This document shows, piece after piece, positions 1 through 8,537 of a stretch of DNA of 54,124 nt. Under the pieces are notes generated by a model that searched no databases, was not told the DNA's origin, and was given only the letters and a program-made list of their open reading frames with translations. Both the position numbers and the translations under genes were made by a program. Origin of the DNA: Gemmata sp. (GTDB taxonomy: Bacteria > Planctomycetota > Planctomycetia > Gemmatales > Gemmataceae); assembly GCA_022843445.1 (NCBI GenBank), contig JALHNS010000006.1, positions 1 through 54,124 on the forward strand, in the 5' to 3' direction. Each line of letters starts with the position of its first letter. Position 1 is the stretch's first letter.

Positions 1-780
1 GCGAGCGAGCGCGTCGTCCAGCGCGGCATCGAGGTCGGCTCCGGTTTGGGGCGGCGCGGGCGCGCCGCAGGTGAGGCACTGGGGCGAACGCGGGGCGCGG
101 AGCGTGTGCGCCTTGTGCGCCGCCGCGAACACGCCCGGTACCGCCCGCAGGGAGAACAACAGGGACCCCGGCTCGCCGCCCTCCAGCACCGCGAGTGCGT
201 GCAGCGCGGCAATCGCGGCGATGCTCGCTTTGCTCGCGGGGATTCGCGCCTCTTCGCGCGCCGCGTGCGGGTCGCTGTAGTCCGGGGGCGGCGCGGGCGG
301 CGCTTCGGTCACCTCGCGCTGGAGGAAACTCGCCACGCACCCGTAGCACGCGCCGCCGGGCGCGAACCGGTGGACCCAACCGCCGATGCCGCCGCTCAGC
401 ACTTCGCCCAGCACCCACGGTTTGCCGGCGGCGCGCATCAGGGCGTCGAACGCGTATTTTGCCGCTTCGGTGTCGGCCGCGCAGATGCCGACGTCGCACT
501 CGGCCGCGAGCCGCGCGAACTCGGCCTGTCGCGCCGGGTCGGTAACGTCCGCGACGAGCGCTTCGATGGTGAGGTCGGGCCGGATCGCGCGCAGCCACTC
601 TTCGGCCAGTTCCGCTTTGAGGCGGCCGACGGCGCTGTGCGGGAACAGGTGCCGGTACACGTTGTGCGGCGCGTACACGTCCGGTTCCACGAGCGCGACG
701 CGGGTCACGCGCGGGTCGCGCGCGACCAGATCGAGCACCGCGATCCCGCCGCTCCCGGCACCGACTTGGAAGAGTTTCAT
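1..780 (-). CDS. E1-like / ThiF-family adenylyltransferase, C-terminus cut by window edge
   Basis: The reading frame starts at ATG 780 and is open for 260 codons to the window start. The N-terminus (MKLFQVGAGSGG) is a Rossmann nucleotide-binding loop, followed by an E1-type strand and helix (EPDVYAPHNVYRHLF) that in ThiF/MoeB/UBA proteins contacts ATP, and an Asp in CAADTEAAK where the family binds magnesium. Two Cys pairs (CYGC and CLTC) fit the ThiF/MoeB zinc site. The family adenylates the C-terminus of a ubiquitin-like or sulfur-carrier protein. It sits 73 bp downstream of an E2-like gene on the same strand, which favours a conjugation role over plain thiamine or molybdopterin synthesis. 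No catalytic Cys could be assigned, and the C-terminal domain is not visible. Confidence 0.85.
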   Translation of the reverse strand, partial: MKLFQVGAGSGGIAVLDLVARDPRVTRVALVEPDVYAPHNVYRHLFPHSAVGRLKAELAEEWLRAIRPDLTIEALVADVTDPARQAEFARLAAECDVGICAADTEAAKYAFDALMRAAGKPWVLGEVLSGGIGGWVHRFAPGGACYGCVASFLQREVTEAPPAPPPDYSDPHAAREEARIPASKASIAAIAALHALAVLEGGEPGSLLFSLRAVPGVFAAAHKAHTLRAPRSPQCLTCGAPAPPQTGADLDAALDDALAR

Positions 781-853
781 CGTTCCACGTTCCACGTTCC
801 ACGTTCCGGACGTTCCAAGTTGAAGACCAAGTCAACCGACTTGGAACGCGGAA
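781..853. repeat. Intergenic CGTTCCA tandem repeat and stem-loop
   Basis: Between the E2-like and E1-like genes the 7-bp unit CGTTCCA is repeated about four times (781-807). It is followed by CGTTCCAAGT (811-820), whose reverse complement ACTTGGAACG lies at 839-848 and forms a 10-bp stem. No gene or clear promoter is seen. Confidence 0.7.
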
Positions 854-1279
854 CTACCTCGCTTCGGGCAGCGGCCATTCGCCGGTTTCGTGCCACACCT
901 CGTAGCACAAGAGCCAGCGCCACGCGGCCATCACCGCGAACACGCAGGTGAACTGGCTCGCGTCCCAGCGGTTCGCGGCGCGCATCGAACCTTGCCGCCA
1001 CAGGCACACCGTCTGCCCTTCGAGCAGGTGCGGGCAGTGCTTCAGCGGCGTGAGGACGCGCGTTTCCGGCGGCACGATCGGGTAGCTGGACAGCAGCCGC
1101 GTTTCGAGCCGGTACAGGTTGTGGCACGGCATCAGCGCGTAGTTCAGCACCAACCCGCCGCCCGCGCGCGCCACGGTGATGCGGAACGCGGGGGCGCGGT
1201 CGGCGTTGTACCGCTCGATGGCCGGCACCTCAACGGCCAGCAAGCGCCGCTTGCCGGGTTCGGTGTCGAGGAAACCCAT
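854..1279 (-). CDS. E2-like (UBC-fold) ubiquitin-conjugating-enzyme homologue
   Basis: A 141-residue protein with the hallmarks of the UBC fold: YPIVPPETR at residues 66-74 matches the E2 YPxxPP segment, and HCPHLLEGQTVCLW (81-94) matches the E2 active-site strand HPN...G..CL, making Cys92 the predicted thioester cysteine. The C-terminal tail is Trp-rich (WRWLLCYEVW, GEWP), as in bacterial E2 proteins of prokaryotic ubiquitin-like operons. E2 enzymes carry a ubiquitin-like modifier as a thioester after activation by an E1. An E1/ThiF-like gene follows directly and a 60-codon gene precedes it. The match was made by eye, but the active-site motif is strong. Confidence 0.8.
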   Translation of the reverse strand: MGFLDTEPGKRRLLAVEVPAIERYNADRAPAFRITVARAGGGLVLNYALMPCHNLYRLETRLLSSYPIVPPETRVLTPLKHCPHLLEGQTVCLWRQGSMRAANRWDASQFTCVFAVMAAWRWLLCYEVWHETGEWPLPEAR

Positions 1280-1372
1280 TTAGTAGTGGGCAGTGAAGAG
1301 TGGGCAGTGGGCAGTTCGGAAGCGCCGCCGCTTCTGTCTTCAACTGACCACTGACCACTGACCACTGCGAAC
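1280..1372. repeat. Intergenic AGTGG-CAGTGG / TGACCAC repeat
   Basis: This gap holds AGTGGGCAGT units at the left (1281-1317) and four TGACCAC-type units at the right (1342-1366), roughly inverted around a GC-rich centre. Similar TGACCAC units recur at 8789-8806. Low-complexity intergenic sequence; no gene seen. Confidence 0.6.
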
Positions 1373-1555
1373 TCAGTAGTGGCACGGCACCGATTTCACG
1401 GCGGCGATCACCTGTTCGTCGGGCACCTCTTCGGCGGTGCCGACGAACCGCGTGTCTTTCGGGTCCATGAGCAGGGCGACGCCGCGGTCGGCGTTGCCGC
1501 GGAGCGCGGTGGCGACGCTGCGGCGCTCCAGTTCGGCGAGCGGACGGAAGTCCAT
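1373..1555 (-). CDS. Unknown 60-residue protein upstream of the E2-like gene
   Basis: The frame begins at ATG 1555 (MDFRPLAELERRSVA) and ends in SVPCHY. Longer in-frame extensions upstream look like low-complexity arginine-rich translation, so this start is preferred. The protein is acidic to neutral, has one Cys three residues from the C-terminus, and no membrane segment. It is too short for a normal beta-grasp ubiquitin-like fold and lacks a C-terminal Gly-Gly, so calling it the modifier would be speculative. Its place as first gene of the E2/E1 cluster suggests it is part of that system. No family recognised. Confidence 0.6.
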   Translation of the reverse strand: MDFRPLAELERRSVATALRGNADRGVALLMDPKDTRFVGTAEEVPDEQVIAAVKSVPCHY

Positions 1556-1833
1556 GACACGACCCTCAAAAAGGGGCGAAGGGGACGAAGGCGCGGCGGC
1601 CGTGCCGCCGGTTCGGGACCGGGCGCGCGCTCGCGCGCCCGAAAGTGGTTGCTGTCGGTTCGGCCGCGGTTTCGCGGTCGCGATCGTGCCGGCGCAAAAC
1701 GCGCCGGGTTCTGTCGGAAGAGGCCGGTCCTCGGCGTCGGGATCGGTCGTCGGTCTTTCACCGGCGCCTGTATCATAACCGCGCGCCCGCGGCCCGTACA
1801 AGAGAACTGCGCGCGAGTTCGCGCGAACACCGT

Positions 1834-2674
1834 ATGCACACCGAACCCGCGTTCCTCGAACTGCCCGGCGGCGAGTGGCTCACCGGCTCCTACACCCACG
1901 GCACGGCGCGCCCCGCGTTCGCGGTGCTGTGGGCACACGGGTTCGGCAGTCACCGCGGGGGGGGTTGGGTTGGGTCTACAACCACTCGAACGATCCGTGC
2001 TGTGGGCACACGGGTTCGGCAGTCACCGCGGGGGCGAGAAGGCCGCGGCGGTGCGCGCCGAGTGCGCGCGCCGCGGGTGGGCGTTCGCGGCGTTCGACTT
2101 CCGCGGGCACGGCGAATCCGGCGGCACGATGCTCGACCTGCGCGCCAGCCGCTTACTCGAAGACCTCGGCGCGATCCGCGACTGGCTCGCAACTCGCGGG
2201 CACCTGCGGTTGGGCCTCGTGGGCTCGAGCATGGGCGGGTTCGCGTCGGCGTGGTTCGCCAAGCGGCACCCGGAGAGCGCGCTCGGGTGCGTGCTGCTCG
2301 CGCCGGCGTTCGGGTTCCTCGACCGCCGCTGGGACAAACTCACGGCGGAAGAACAGGCCGAGTGGCGGCGCACCGGGAAGCGGCGCGTCGAAAGCGAGTG
2401 GGTGAGCATCGAAATCGGGATCGGCTTGGTCGAAGAGCGGGCCGCGTTCGCGCCGCGGGAACTGGTGCGCGACTGGCGCACGCCGGCGCTGCTGTTTCAC
2501 GGCATGGCGGATACCGTGGTGCCGGACACCGACAGCCTGTACTTCGCGCGGCACGCCAATTACGATCAAATCGAGTTGCGCCTGTTAAAGGACGGCGACC
2601 ACCGGCTGACCGCGTACAAGGACGTGATCGCGAGTGCGACCGGTTCGTTCTTCGCGGGCCTTCTAGAGGGCTGA
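1834..2674 (+). pseudogene. Alpha/beta hydrolase, disrupted by a 73-bp frame-shifting partial duplication
   Basis: Starting at ATG 1834 the frame encodes MHTEPAFLELPGGEWL and runs to AVLWAHGFGSHRGG, then shifts. A direct repeat (1924-1961 and 1997-2034) offset by 73 bp duplicates the LWAHGFGSHRGG codons and moves the rest into another frame, which continues to the stop at 2674. Removing 73 bp restores one open frame of about 255 residues with the HGFGSH oxyanion region, FDFRGHGESGG, the nucleophile elbow GSSMGG, an acid in HGMADTVVP and the His in GDHRL: a complete serine hydrolase of the dienelactone-hydrolase/AXE type. Its stop lies 3 bp before the next gene. It may be a real mutation or a sequencing/assembly artefact. 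Confidence 0.8.
1924..2034. repeat. 38-bp direct repeat flanking a 35-bp insert inside the hydrolase gene
   Basis: The 38-bp stretch beginning GTGCTGTGGGCACACGGG occurs at 1924-1961 and at 1997-2034. The 35 bp between them (GGGTTGGGTTGGG..., ending CGAACGATCC) has no counterpart in the protein family and causes a +1 shift. Confidence 0.85.
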
Positions 2675-2677
2675 ACC

Positions 2678-4648
2678 ATGCGTGCGGTTGTGCTGCTCGT
2701 GTGCGTGTGCGGTTCGGCGCTCGCGGCCGACCCGCCGGAGAAAGACGCCTTCGGTGACCCGCTGCCGGAAGGCGCGCTGTTGCGCCTCGGCACGGTGCGC
2801 GGCCCCGCGCCGATCACGTCGTTCGGCATTCAGAAAGACGGTACCGTCGTTTCGGTGTCGGATGGTGGCGCGGGCATTGAGCTGCGCCGTTGGAAGACCG
2901 ACGCGCCCTCTGCGGCCGCGCCGGTGCTGTTGCCGCTCGCGGACGGGTCGCGCGGCAGCACGGCACAAGTGTCGGCAGACGGGAAGTACGTCGCAGGGGT
3001 AGCGAAGAGCAAACTCGCGGTGTGGGATGGGGCCACCGCGAAACCGGTCGCGACATTCGAGATCGAGAGCGCGCGCGACTTCGCGTTCGCACCGAGCGGC
3101 ACGGTTCTCGCCGCGGCGACCGGGGGCGATTTCACGCGGCGCAACGCGGACATTTACTTGTGCGATGTCGCCACCGGCAAGGCGCGCAAGACCGCGACCG
3201 TCGCCGGAAGTTTCGGCATCGCGCTCGCGTTTTCCGGTGACGGGAAGCGGTTGGTCGCTTTGAGCAGTACCGAACTGCTCGTGTTGGACGCCACGAGCGG
3301 GAAGCAGTTGGCGAAAAGCGCTGCACCCCAGCGCGTGCTACCGCGGTGGGCGCTGAACCGGGACGGTGACTTGCTTCTCACCAGAGAGGTCGAGTCCGAT
3401 GTGCTCGTTGCGCTCGATCCGCTGACCGGGAAGCCGCGCGACAGCGTGAAGCTGCCGAAAGGCCGGTGGGCCGCGTTCACCGCCGACGACAAGGCGCTGT
3501 TGGTCGGTGAGGCGGCGCGAGTCGTTCTGTGGGACCCGCGCGACGGGAAGGAACTGCGTTCGTTCCCGATTGCGGAAAATGGCAAGGGCACCAGCGCCAC
3601 GATCAGCGCGCGCTTCGCACCGGACGGCAAGGCGCTCGTCGGGTCGACCGGTTCGCGGCTGATCTGGTGGAACACCGAAACCGGCAAGCGGCTGTTCGCG
3701 GAGCACGATGCCGGGCACACCGCTGCGGTTGGGTCAATCGGTGTGTCCGCGAACGGCAGACTGTTCGCCACCCGCGGCTGGGACCATTGCGCGATCGTGT
3801 GGGACGCGGCCACCGGCAAGGAACTGTGGCGCACCGACACGCAACCGAGCCTCGCGACGCACCTCGATTTCAGCCCCGATAGCAAGTTCGTGTACACCGT
3901 GGGGCCAAAAGCGAACGAGGTGACGCAGCGCGACGCCGCTACCGGAAAGGCGGTGCGCGCGTTCGCCGCGCCACTGCCCAATGGCGGGCGGGGCGAGCCG
4001 CGGATCGAGCGCGCGCGGCTCGCGCCGGACGGAAAGACGCTGTTCACTTCGGTACACGACGCCAGCCGGCAGAAACGCGCGCAAATCGGCTGGGACACTA
4101 CGACCGGCAAGGCGACCAGCGACCGGCCGTTCGAGGCTCGCCCGCTGGGTGAAATCGAGATCGCGCCGAACGGGCAACATTTTGTTCCGGGCTTTCGAGG
4201 CATTTTCGCCTTCAGCGCCCCGAAGGTTGACTTGCTCGCGGGTGCGGAACGCTCGCTGTCCGCGGCGGCCCACACCGAGTTCAGCGACGACGGCAAGTGG
4301 CTCGTTCAGGTCGGCTCGTCGGGCATCGGGAAGGCGCGCGAGTATGCCGCAACGGTCGTTTCCACCGCAAACTGGAAAGTGGTGTGTCGCGTACCGACTT
4401 CCGCCGGAGGGCGCGCCGCCCTCTCTCCCGACGGCACAACGCTCGCGGTCGTTACGGGCGACGACGTGACGTTCTACGACGTGGCAACTGAGAAGAAGTT
4501 CGGCGGGTTCCGCTCGCCGGCCGGCGCGTGGGCCGGCGATCGGTCCCGCGGCGTGCGCGTGTTACGGTTCACCGCGGACGGCACGAAACTGATTACCGCG
4601 GACATCGACACCACCGCGCTGGTGTGGCCGGTGCCCGCGCGCAAGTGA
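2678..4648 (+). CDS. Secreted WD40-type beta-propeller protein
   Basis: A 656-residue protein starting 3 bp after the hydrolase stop, so probably cotranscribed. The N-terminus (MRAVVLLVCVCGSALAADPP) is a signal peptide with cleavage after ALA. The rest consists of repeated propeller blades marked by phrases such as SADGKYVAG, FSGDGKRLV, FAPDGKALVG and FTADGTKLIT, each followed by WD-like strands (VWDGATAKPV, LWDPRDGKEL, VWDAATGKEL). Such propellers are scaffolds; no enzymatic motif is visible. Planctomycetes encode many of them in the periplasm or on the surface. Binding partner unknown. Confidence 0.85.
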   Translation: MRAVVLLVCVCGSALAADPPEKDAFGDPLPEGALLRLGTVRGPAPITSFGIQKDGTVVSVSDGGAGIELRRWKTDAPSAAAPVLLPLADGSRGSTAQVSADGKYVAGVAKSKLAVWDGATAKPVATFEIESARDFAFAPSGTVLAAATGGDFTRRNADIYLCDVATGKARKTATVAGSFGIALAFSGDGKRLVALSSTELLVLDATSGKQLAKSAAPQRVLPRWALNRDGDLLLTREVESDVLVALDPLTGKPRDSVKLPKGRWAAFTADDKALLVGEAARVVLWDPRDGKELRSFPIAENGKGTSATISARFAPDGKALVGSTGSRLIWWNTETGKRLFAEHDAGHTAAVGSIGVSANGRLFATRGWDHCAIVWDAATGKELWRTDTQPSLATHLDFSPDSKFVYTVGPKANEVTQRDAATGKAVRAFAAPLPNGGRGEPRIERARLAPDGKTLFTSVHDASRQKRAQIGWDTTTGKATSDRPFEARPLGEIEIAPNGQHFVPGFRGIFAFSAPKVDLLAGAERSLSAAAHTEFSDDGKWLVQVGSSGIGKAREYAATVVSTANWKVVCRVPTSAGGRAALSPDGTTLAVVTGDDVTFYDVATEKKFGGFRSPAGAWAGDRSRGVRVLRFTADGTKLITADIDTTALVWPVPARK

Positions 4649-4738
4649 GGACGACGAAATCGGTGTGGCGCGCTTTCCGGTGCCGCCGCGCCGCGATACC
4701 CTTGCTGCGTCGCGTTTCACACCTCGCGGAGCGTTCCC

Positions 4739-6058
4739 GTGCGCCTTGCAATCGTTCTTGCCCTCGCCGTTGTGCCCGTTCGCGCGTCCGCCGCGCCGGA
4801 CGCGCCCGCGGTGCCCACCGAACTCGCCGACTACGTCTTCAAGAAGGACGAGTCGTTCGCGTGGAAACTCGTCGACACCAAGAAGGCCGACACCGGCACC
4901 GTGTACGAACTCGATCTGGTCTCGCAGACGTGGCAGAAGATCGTGTGGGACCACAAGGTGCAGGTGTTCGTGCCGAAGGGCGCGAAGCCGCAGGCCACGA
5001 TGGTGCTGTGGAACCAAGGCGGGCGGCCCAGCGGCACGTCCGCGGTGCTCGGGTTGCAGATCGCGGAGCGCGTCGGCGCGCCGGTCGCGTTCCTGTACGG
5101 CGTGCCCAAGCAGCCGCTGTTCGGCGGGAAGACCGAAGACGCGCTCATCGCCGAAACCTTCGTGCAGTACCTCGCCACCAAAGACGGCTCGTGGCCGCTG
5201 CTGTTCCCGATGGTGAAGAGCGTGGTCGCGGCGATGGACGCGCTGCAAGCCTTCGCCAAGACGGAATGGGGCTTCGAGGTCAAGTCGTTCGTCGTCACCG
5301 GCGCGTCGAAGCGCGGGTGGACGAGTTGGCTCACCGCGGCCAGCGGCGACAAGCGCGTGAAGGCCATCGCGCCCATCGTGATTGACACGCTCAACATGCC
5401 CGTGCAGATGCGGAACCAAGTGGAGGCGTTCGGCAAGCCGAGCGAGATGATCAAGGACTACACGAACGCGAAGCTGGTCCCGATCCCGGACACGCCGGAA
5501 GCCACCAAGCTGTGGCGCATGGTCGATCCGTTCGTGTACCGCGACAAGCTCACGCTCCCGAAGATGATTATCAACGGCGCCAACGACCCGTACTGGCCGC
5601 TCGACGCGCTCAACTCGTACTGGGACGACCTGAAAGGCGACAAGTGGCTCCTGTACGTGCCCAACGCCGGGCACGACCTGCGCGAGGCGGACGCCAACGG
5701 CACGAAGCAACTGCTCCCGATGCGCGCGGTGAACACGCTCGGCGCCTTCGCGCGGTGCATGGTGTTCGACAAGCCGATGCCCGGGCCGCGGTGGGTGTGC
5801 GACGAGAAGGCCGGCGTGTGCAAACTCGAAGTGACCTCCGCGACCAAGCCCGTTGCGCTGCGCGTGTGGACCGCCGAGGCCGACACGCGCGACTTCCGCA
5901 AGGCGCGCTGGAGCGAAGACAAGGCGGCGAAGTTCCCGGCGGAGGTGCGCGCCCCTGAGAAGGGCTTCCGCGCGTTCTTCGCCGAAACCGAGTACGACCT
6001 CGACGGCCTGAAGTTCACCCTCAGCACGCAGATTCGCATTCTGGAAGCGAAGAAGTGA
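4739..6058 (+). CDS. PhoPQ-activated pathogenicity-related (PqaA-like) protein
   Basis: A 439-residue secreted protein with a GTG start and signal peptide MRLAIVLALAVVPVRASAA. The central part has the PqaA-family signature of an alpha/beta-hydrolase relative: MVLWNQGGRPSG, then VTGASKRGWTSWLTAA (the GASKRG elbow with its Ser), KMIINGANDPYWP (acid region) and VPNAGHDL (His). The family was named for PhoPQ induction in Salmonella and its biochemical role is poorly defined; the preserved Ser-Asp-His positions suggest an esterase-like activity. It lies 90 bp after the propeller gene on the same strand and ends in a strong hairpin shared with the convergent regulator gene. Confidence 0.82.
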   Translation: MRLAIVLALAVVPVRASAAPDAPAVPTELADYVFKKDESFAWKLVDTKKADTGTVYELDLVSQTWQKIVWDHKVQVFVPKGAKPQATMVLWNQGGRPSGTSAVLGLQIAERVGAPVAFLYGVPKQPLFGGKTEDALIAETFVQYLATKDGSWPLLFPMVKSVVAAMDALQAFAKTEWGFEVKSFVVTGASKRGWTSWLTAASGDKRVKAIAPIVIDTLNMPVQMRNQVEAFGKPSEMIKDYTNAKLVPIPDTPEATKLWRMVDPFVYRDKLTLPKMIINGANDPYWPLDALNSYWDDLKGDKWLLYVPNAGHDLREADANGTKQLLPMRAVNTLGAFARCMVFDKPMPGPRWVCDEKAGVCKLEVTSATKPVALRVWTAEADTRDFRKARWSEDKAAKFPAEVRAPEKGFRAFFAETEYDLDGLKFTLSTQIRILEAKK

Positions 6059-6061
6059 CCT

Positions 6062-6142
6062 GAAAGGCGAGTGGCACGCGTGAGCGTGCCGGTTTTTTGA
6101 AGCGCGATTCACCGGCACGCTCACGCGTGCCGCTCGCCTTTC
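6062..6142. terminator. Bidirectional hairpin between convergent genes
   Basis: Arms 6062-6092 and 6112-6142 are reverse complements over 31 bp with a single G-T type mismatch. The loop starts with a T6 run (GGTTTTTTGAAG). It lies exactly between the stops of the PqaA-like gene (6058) and the regulator gene (6147). Confidence 0.8.
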
Positions 6143-6146
6143 GTAG

Positions 6147-7070
6147 CTACTCCCCGGCGCGGTCGCGGCGCTTCACGAGCGTGACGCGGTTGCCGGTCGC
6201 GTTGTACCGCACTTCGTCCATGAACGTGCGCATCAGCAGCACGCCGCGGCCGCTGGGGCGCTCCAAGAATTCCGGGTCGGTCGGGTCCGGCAGTTTGCTC
6301 ACGTCGAACCCCGGCCCCTCGTCCGCGATCACGACCGTGCCGCTCACCGGCGTGAACCGCGCGGTAACGCGCACGCGGCGCGGCGCGTACGGCAGTTGAT
6401 AGCGGCGCTCGCGGGCCAGCGCGTGAAACGCCTCGTCGCCGTTGGCGCGCAACTCGGAACTCACCTCGAGGTTGCCGTGGTACACCGCGTTCAGGAGCGC
6501 CTCTTCGAGGGCGATACCCGCCCGCGTCGCGCCGGTCACGTCGCACAGGCCCATTTCGATCAGGTCCTCGCGCAACTGCGCCACGAGCGGGGGCACCAGC
6601 GCCGGGTCGTTTTCCAGCACGAACTGCGTGCTGCGGCGCGTCATGCCTTGCAGCACGCGGTACCGGCGCATCTCGGCTTGGCCCGCGGAGAGCACGCGCT
6701 CCACCACCGGCACGAGGTCGTGCGCCAGTGCCTGCTTCGCCACATAATCCGCGGCCCCGGCCTTCAGCGCCGCCACCGCGACCCGGTCGTTGCCGCTGCC
6801 GGTCATCAGCACCACGGGAACGCGCGGGAACCGCGCGCGCACTTCCTCGACGAGCGTCAGCCCGTCCATCTTGGGCATGTTCATGTCGGTGAGCAGCAGT
6901 GCCGGTTCGGCGCGCGCGACCGCGGCCAGCGCCTCCTCGCCGTTGCGCGCGAACGCGACGCGCCACCCGCTCTGTTCCAGAATGCGCCCGACGTACCGCT
7001 GTTCGAGCTGGGAATCGTCCGCCACGAGGATCAGCGGCGGATCGGCCGGCGGCGCGCTGGGGGCGGACAT
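6147..7070 (-). CDS. Response regulator fused to an anti-sigma-type (HATPase_c) ATPase
   Basis: A 307-residue protein. The N-terminal receiver (13-130) has the acidic pocket ADD and the phosphoacceptor Asp62 in LLLTDMNMPKMDG, with the conserved Thr/Ser in LMTGS. The C-terminal part (about 175-305) is a GHKL ATPase of the RsbW/anti-sigma type: N box EEALLNAVYHGN, G1 box DEGPGFD and G2 box RPSGRGVLLMRTFMDEV. Such fusions act as switch kinases in partner-switching control of sigma factors. ATG 7070 is preferred because upstream in-frame sequence is not protein-like and a divergent sulfatase starts at 7218. No partner anti-anti-sigma gene is adjacent. Confidence 0.88.
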   Translation of the reverse strand: MSAPSAPPADPPLILVADDSQLEQRYVGRILEQSGWRVAFARNGEEALAAVARAEPALLLTDMNMPKMDGLTLVEEVRARFPRVPVVLMTGSGNDRVAVAALKAGAADYVAKQALAHDLVPVVERVLSAGQAEMRRYRVLQGMTRRSTQFVLENDPALVPPLVAQLREDLIEMGLCDVTGATRAGIALEEALLNAVYHGNLEVSSELRANGDEAFHALARERRYQLPYAPRRVRVTARFTPVSGTVVIADEGPGFDVSKLPDPTDPEFLERPSGRGVLLMRTFMDEVRYNATGNRVTLVKRRDRAGE

Positions 7071-7217
7071 GGGAACGGCCTCGCGGGAGACGGGATGCGC
7101 GGATTCTAACACATTCGGCCCGCGGTGGCACCGCGCAGAATTGCGGGCGCGCCCGCTTTCACTCGTTCGCGCCGGCGCGCACAATACGGCTCGCTCTCCC
7201 ACACGAGGAACACGCCA

Positions 7218-8537
7218 ATGCTTCGCGCGCTCGTTACCGTTTGTGTGCTGTTCGCGGCGCTCGCACCGGCTCGCGCCGCCGACAAGCCCAACATCGTCGT
7301 GATCGTCGGCGACGACATGGGCTACGCCGACGTCGGGTTCCACGGGTGCAAAGACATCCCCACGCCGAACCTCGACGCGCTCGCGAAGGCCGGCACGCGG
7401 TTCACGAACGGCTACGTGAGCGGCCCGTACTGTTCGCCCACGCGCGCCGGCCTGCTCACCGGGCGCTACCAAACGCGGTTCGGCCACGAGTTCAACCCCG
7501 CGGGCGGCGCGAACGTGGGCCTGCCGCTCACCGAAACCACGATGGCGGATCGGCTGAAGGCCGCCGGCTACGCGACCGGCTGGGTCGGCAAGTGGCACCT
7601 CGGCACCGGCGAGCGGCACCCGCTGAAACGCGGGTTCGACTCCGCGTTCGGGTTCCTCGGCGGCGCGCACTCCTACTTCGCCGAAAAGGGCAAGGGCGGA
7701 ACGATCCTGCGCGGCACCGAAGACGCGAAGGAAACCGAGTACCTCACGGACGCGTTCGGCCGCGAGGCGGTCGCGTTCGTCGAGAAGCACAAGGCCAAAC
7801 CGTTCTTCCTGTATTTGGCATTCAACGCGGTCCACACGCCCATGCACGCCACCGACGAGCGGCTGAAGAAGTTCGCGGACATCAAGGACAACACCCGCCG
7901 CACCTACGCCGCGATGATGTGGGCGATGGACGAAGCGATCGGCAAACTTCAAGCGAAGCTGAAAGCCGAGAAGCTAGACCGCGACACGCTGATCGTGTTC
8001 GTCAGCGACAACGGCGGCCCGACGATGCCGGGCACGACCATCAACGGTTCGGTGAACGCCCCGCTGCGCGGCTCGAAGCGCACTACGCTCGAAGGCGGCG
8101 TGCGCGTCCCGTTCGTGCTGAGCTGGCCGGCGAAACTGCCCACGGGGAAGGTGTACGACGCCCCGGTGATTCAGCTCGACGTGCTCCCCACGGCGCTGGC
8201 CGCCGCGGGCGTGGAAGTGAAGCCCGAATGGAAGCTCGACGGGGCGAACCTGATCCCGCACCTGAGCGGCCCGACGCGCGCCGACCCGCACGAGGCGCTC
8301 TTCTGGCGCTTCGGGCAGCAGATGGCCGTTCGCAAGGGCGTCTGGAAGTTGGTGAAATACGACGCCGTGGCCGACGGGGGTAAGGGCACGGCGCCGGTGC
8401 GCCTGTACAACTTGGCGGACGACATCGGCGAGAAAACCGACCTGAGCGCGAAGGAACCGGCGAAGGTGAAGGAACTGCAAGCCGCGTGGGACGAGTGGAA
8501 CAAGGGCAACGTGCCGGCGCTGTGGGGCGGCAAGTAG
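7218..8537 (+). CDS. Secreted arylsulfatase
   Basis: A 439-residue sulfatase. ATG 7218 is preceded by GAGGAA at a good distance and begins the signal peptide MLRALVTVCVLFAALAPARA. Metal ligands appear in VGDDMGYADVG, and the CSPTR motif at residues 72-76 is the Cys-type sulfatase signature converted to formylglycine by a maturation enzyme. Further family segments are GKWHLG, FVSDNGGP and a C-terminal basic region. It hydrolyses sulfate esters in the periplasm or outside the cell; the substrate cannot be inferred. An APS kinase follows on the same strand. The stop codon is the first base triplet of a large nested palindrome. Confidence 0.92.
   Translation: MLRALVTVCVLFAALAPARAADKPNIVVIVGDDMGYADVGFHGCKDIPTPNLDALAKAGTRFTNGYVSGPYCSPTRAGLLTGRYQTRFGHEFNPAGGANVGLPLTETTMADRLKAAGYATGWVGKWHLGTGERHPLKRGFDSAFGFLGGAHSYFAEKGKGGTILRGTEDAKETEYLTDAFGREAVAFVEKHKAKPFFLYLAFNAVHTPMHATDERLKKFADIKDNTRRTYAAMMWAMDEAIGKLQAKLKAEKLDRDTLIVFVSDNGGPTMPGTTINGSVNAPLRGSKRTTLEGGVRVPFVLSWPAKLPTGKVYDAPVIQLDVLPTALAAAGVEVKPEWKLDGANLIPHLSGPTRADPHEALFWRFGQQMAVRKGVWKLVKYDAVADGGKGTAPVRLYNLADDIGEKTDLSAKEPAKVKELQAAWDEWNKGNVPALWGGK

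Noticed and set aside
1556-1801. N-terminal extension of the 60-residue protein to 142 residues
   Set aside because: The added residues are low-complexity Arg/Pro/Ala sequence and the internal ATG gives a compact protein; a real extension cannot be fully excluded.
4562-6124. A 520-codon minus-strand frame opposite the PqaA-like gene
   Set aside because: No recognisable motif and low-complexity His/Arg/Val composition; the plus strand encodes a clear signal peptide and hydrolase motifs.
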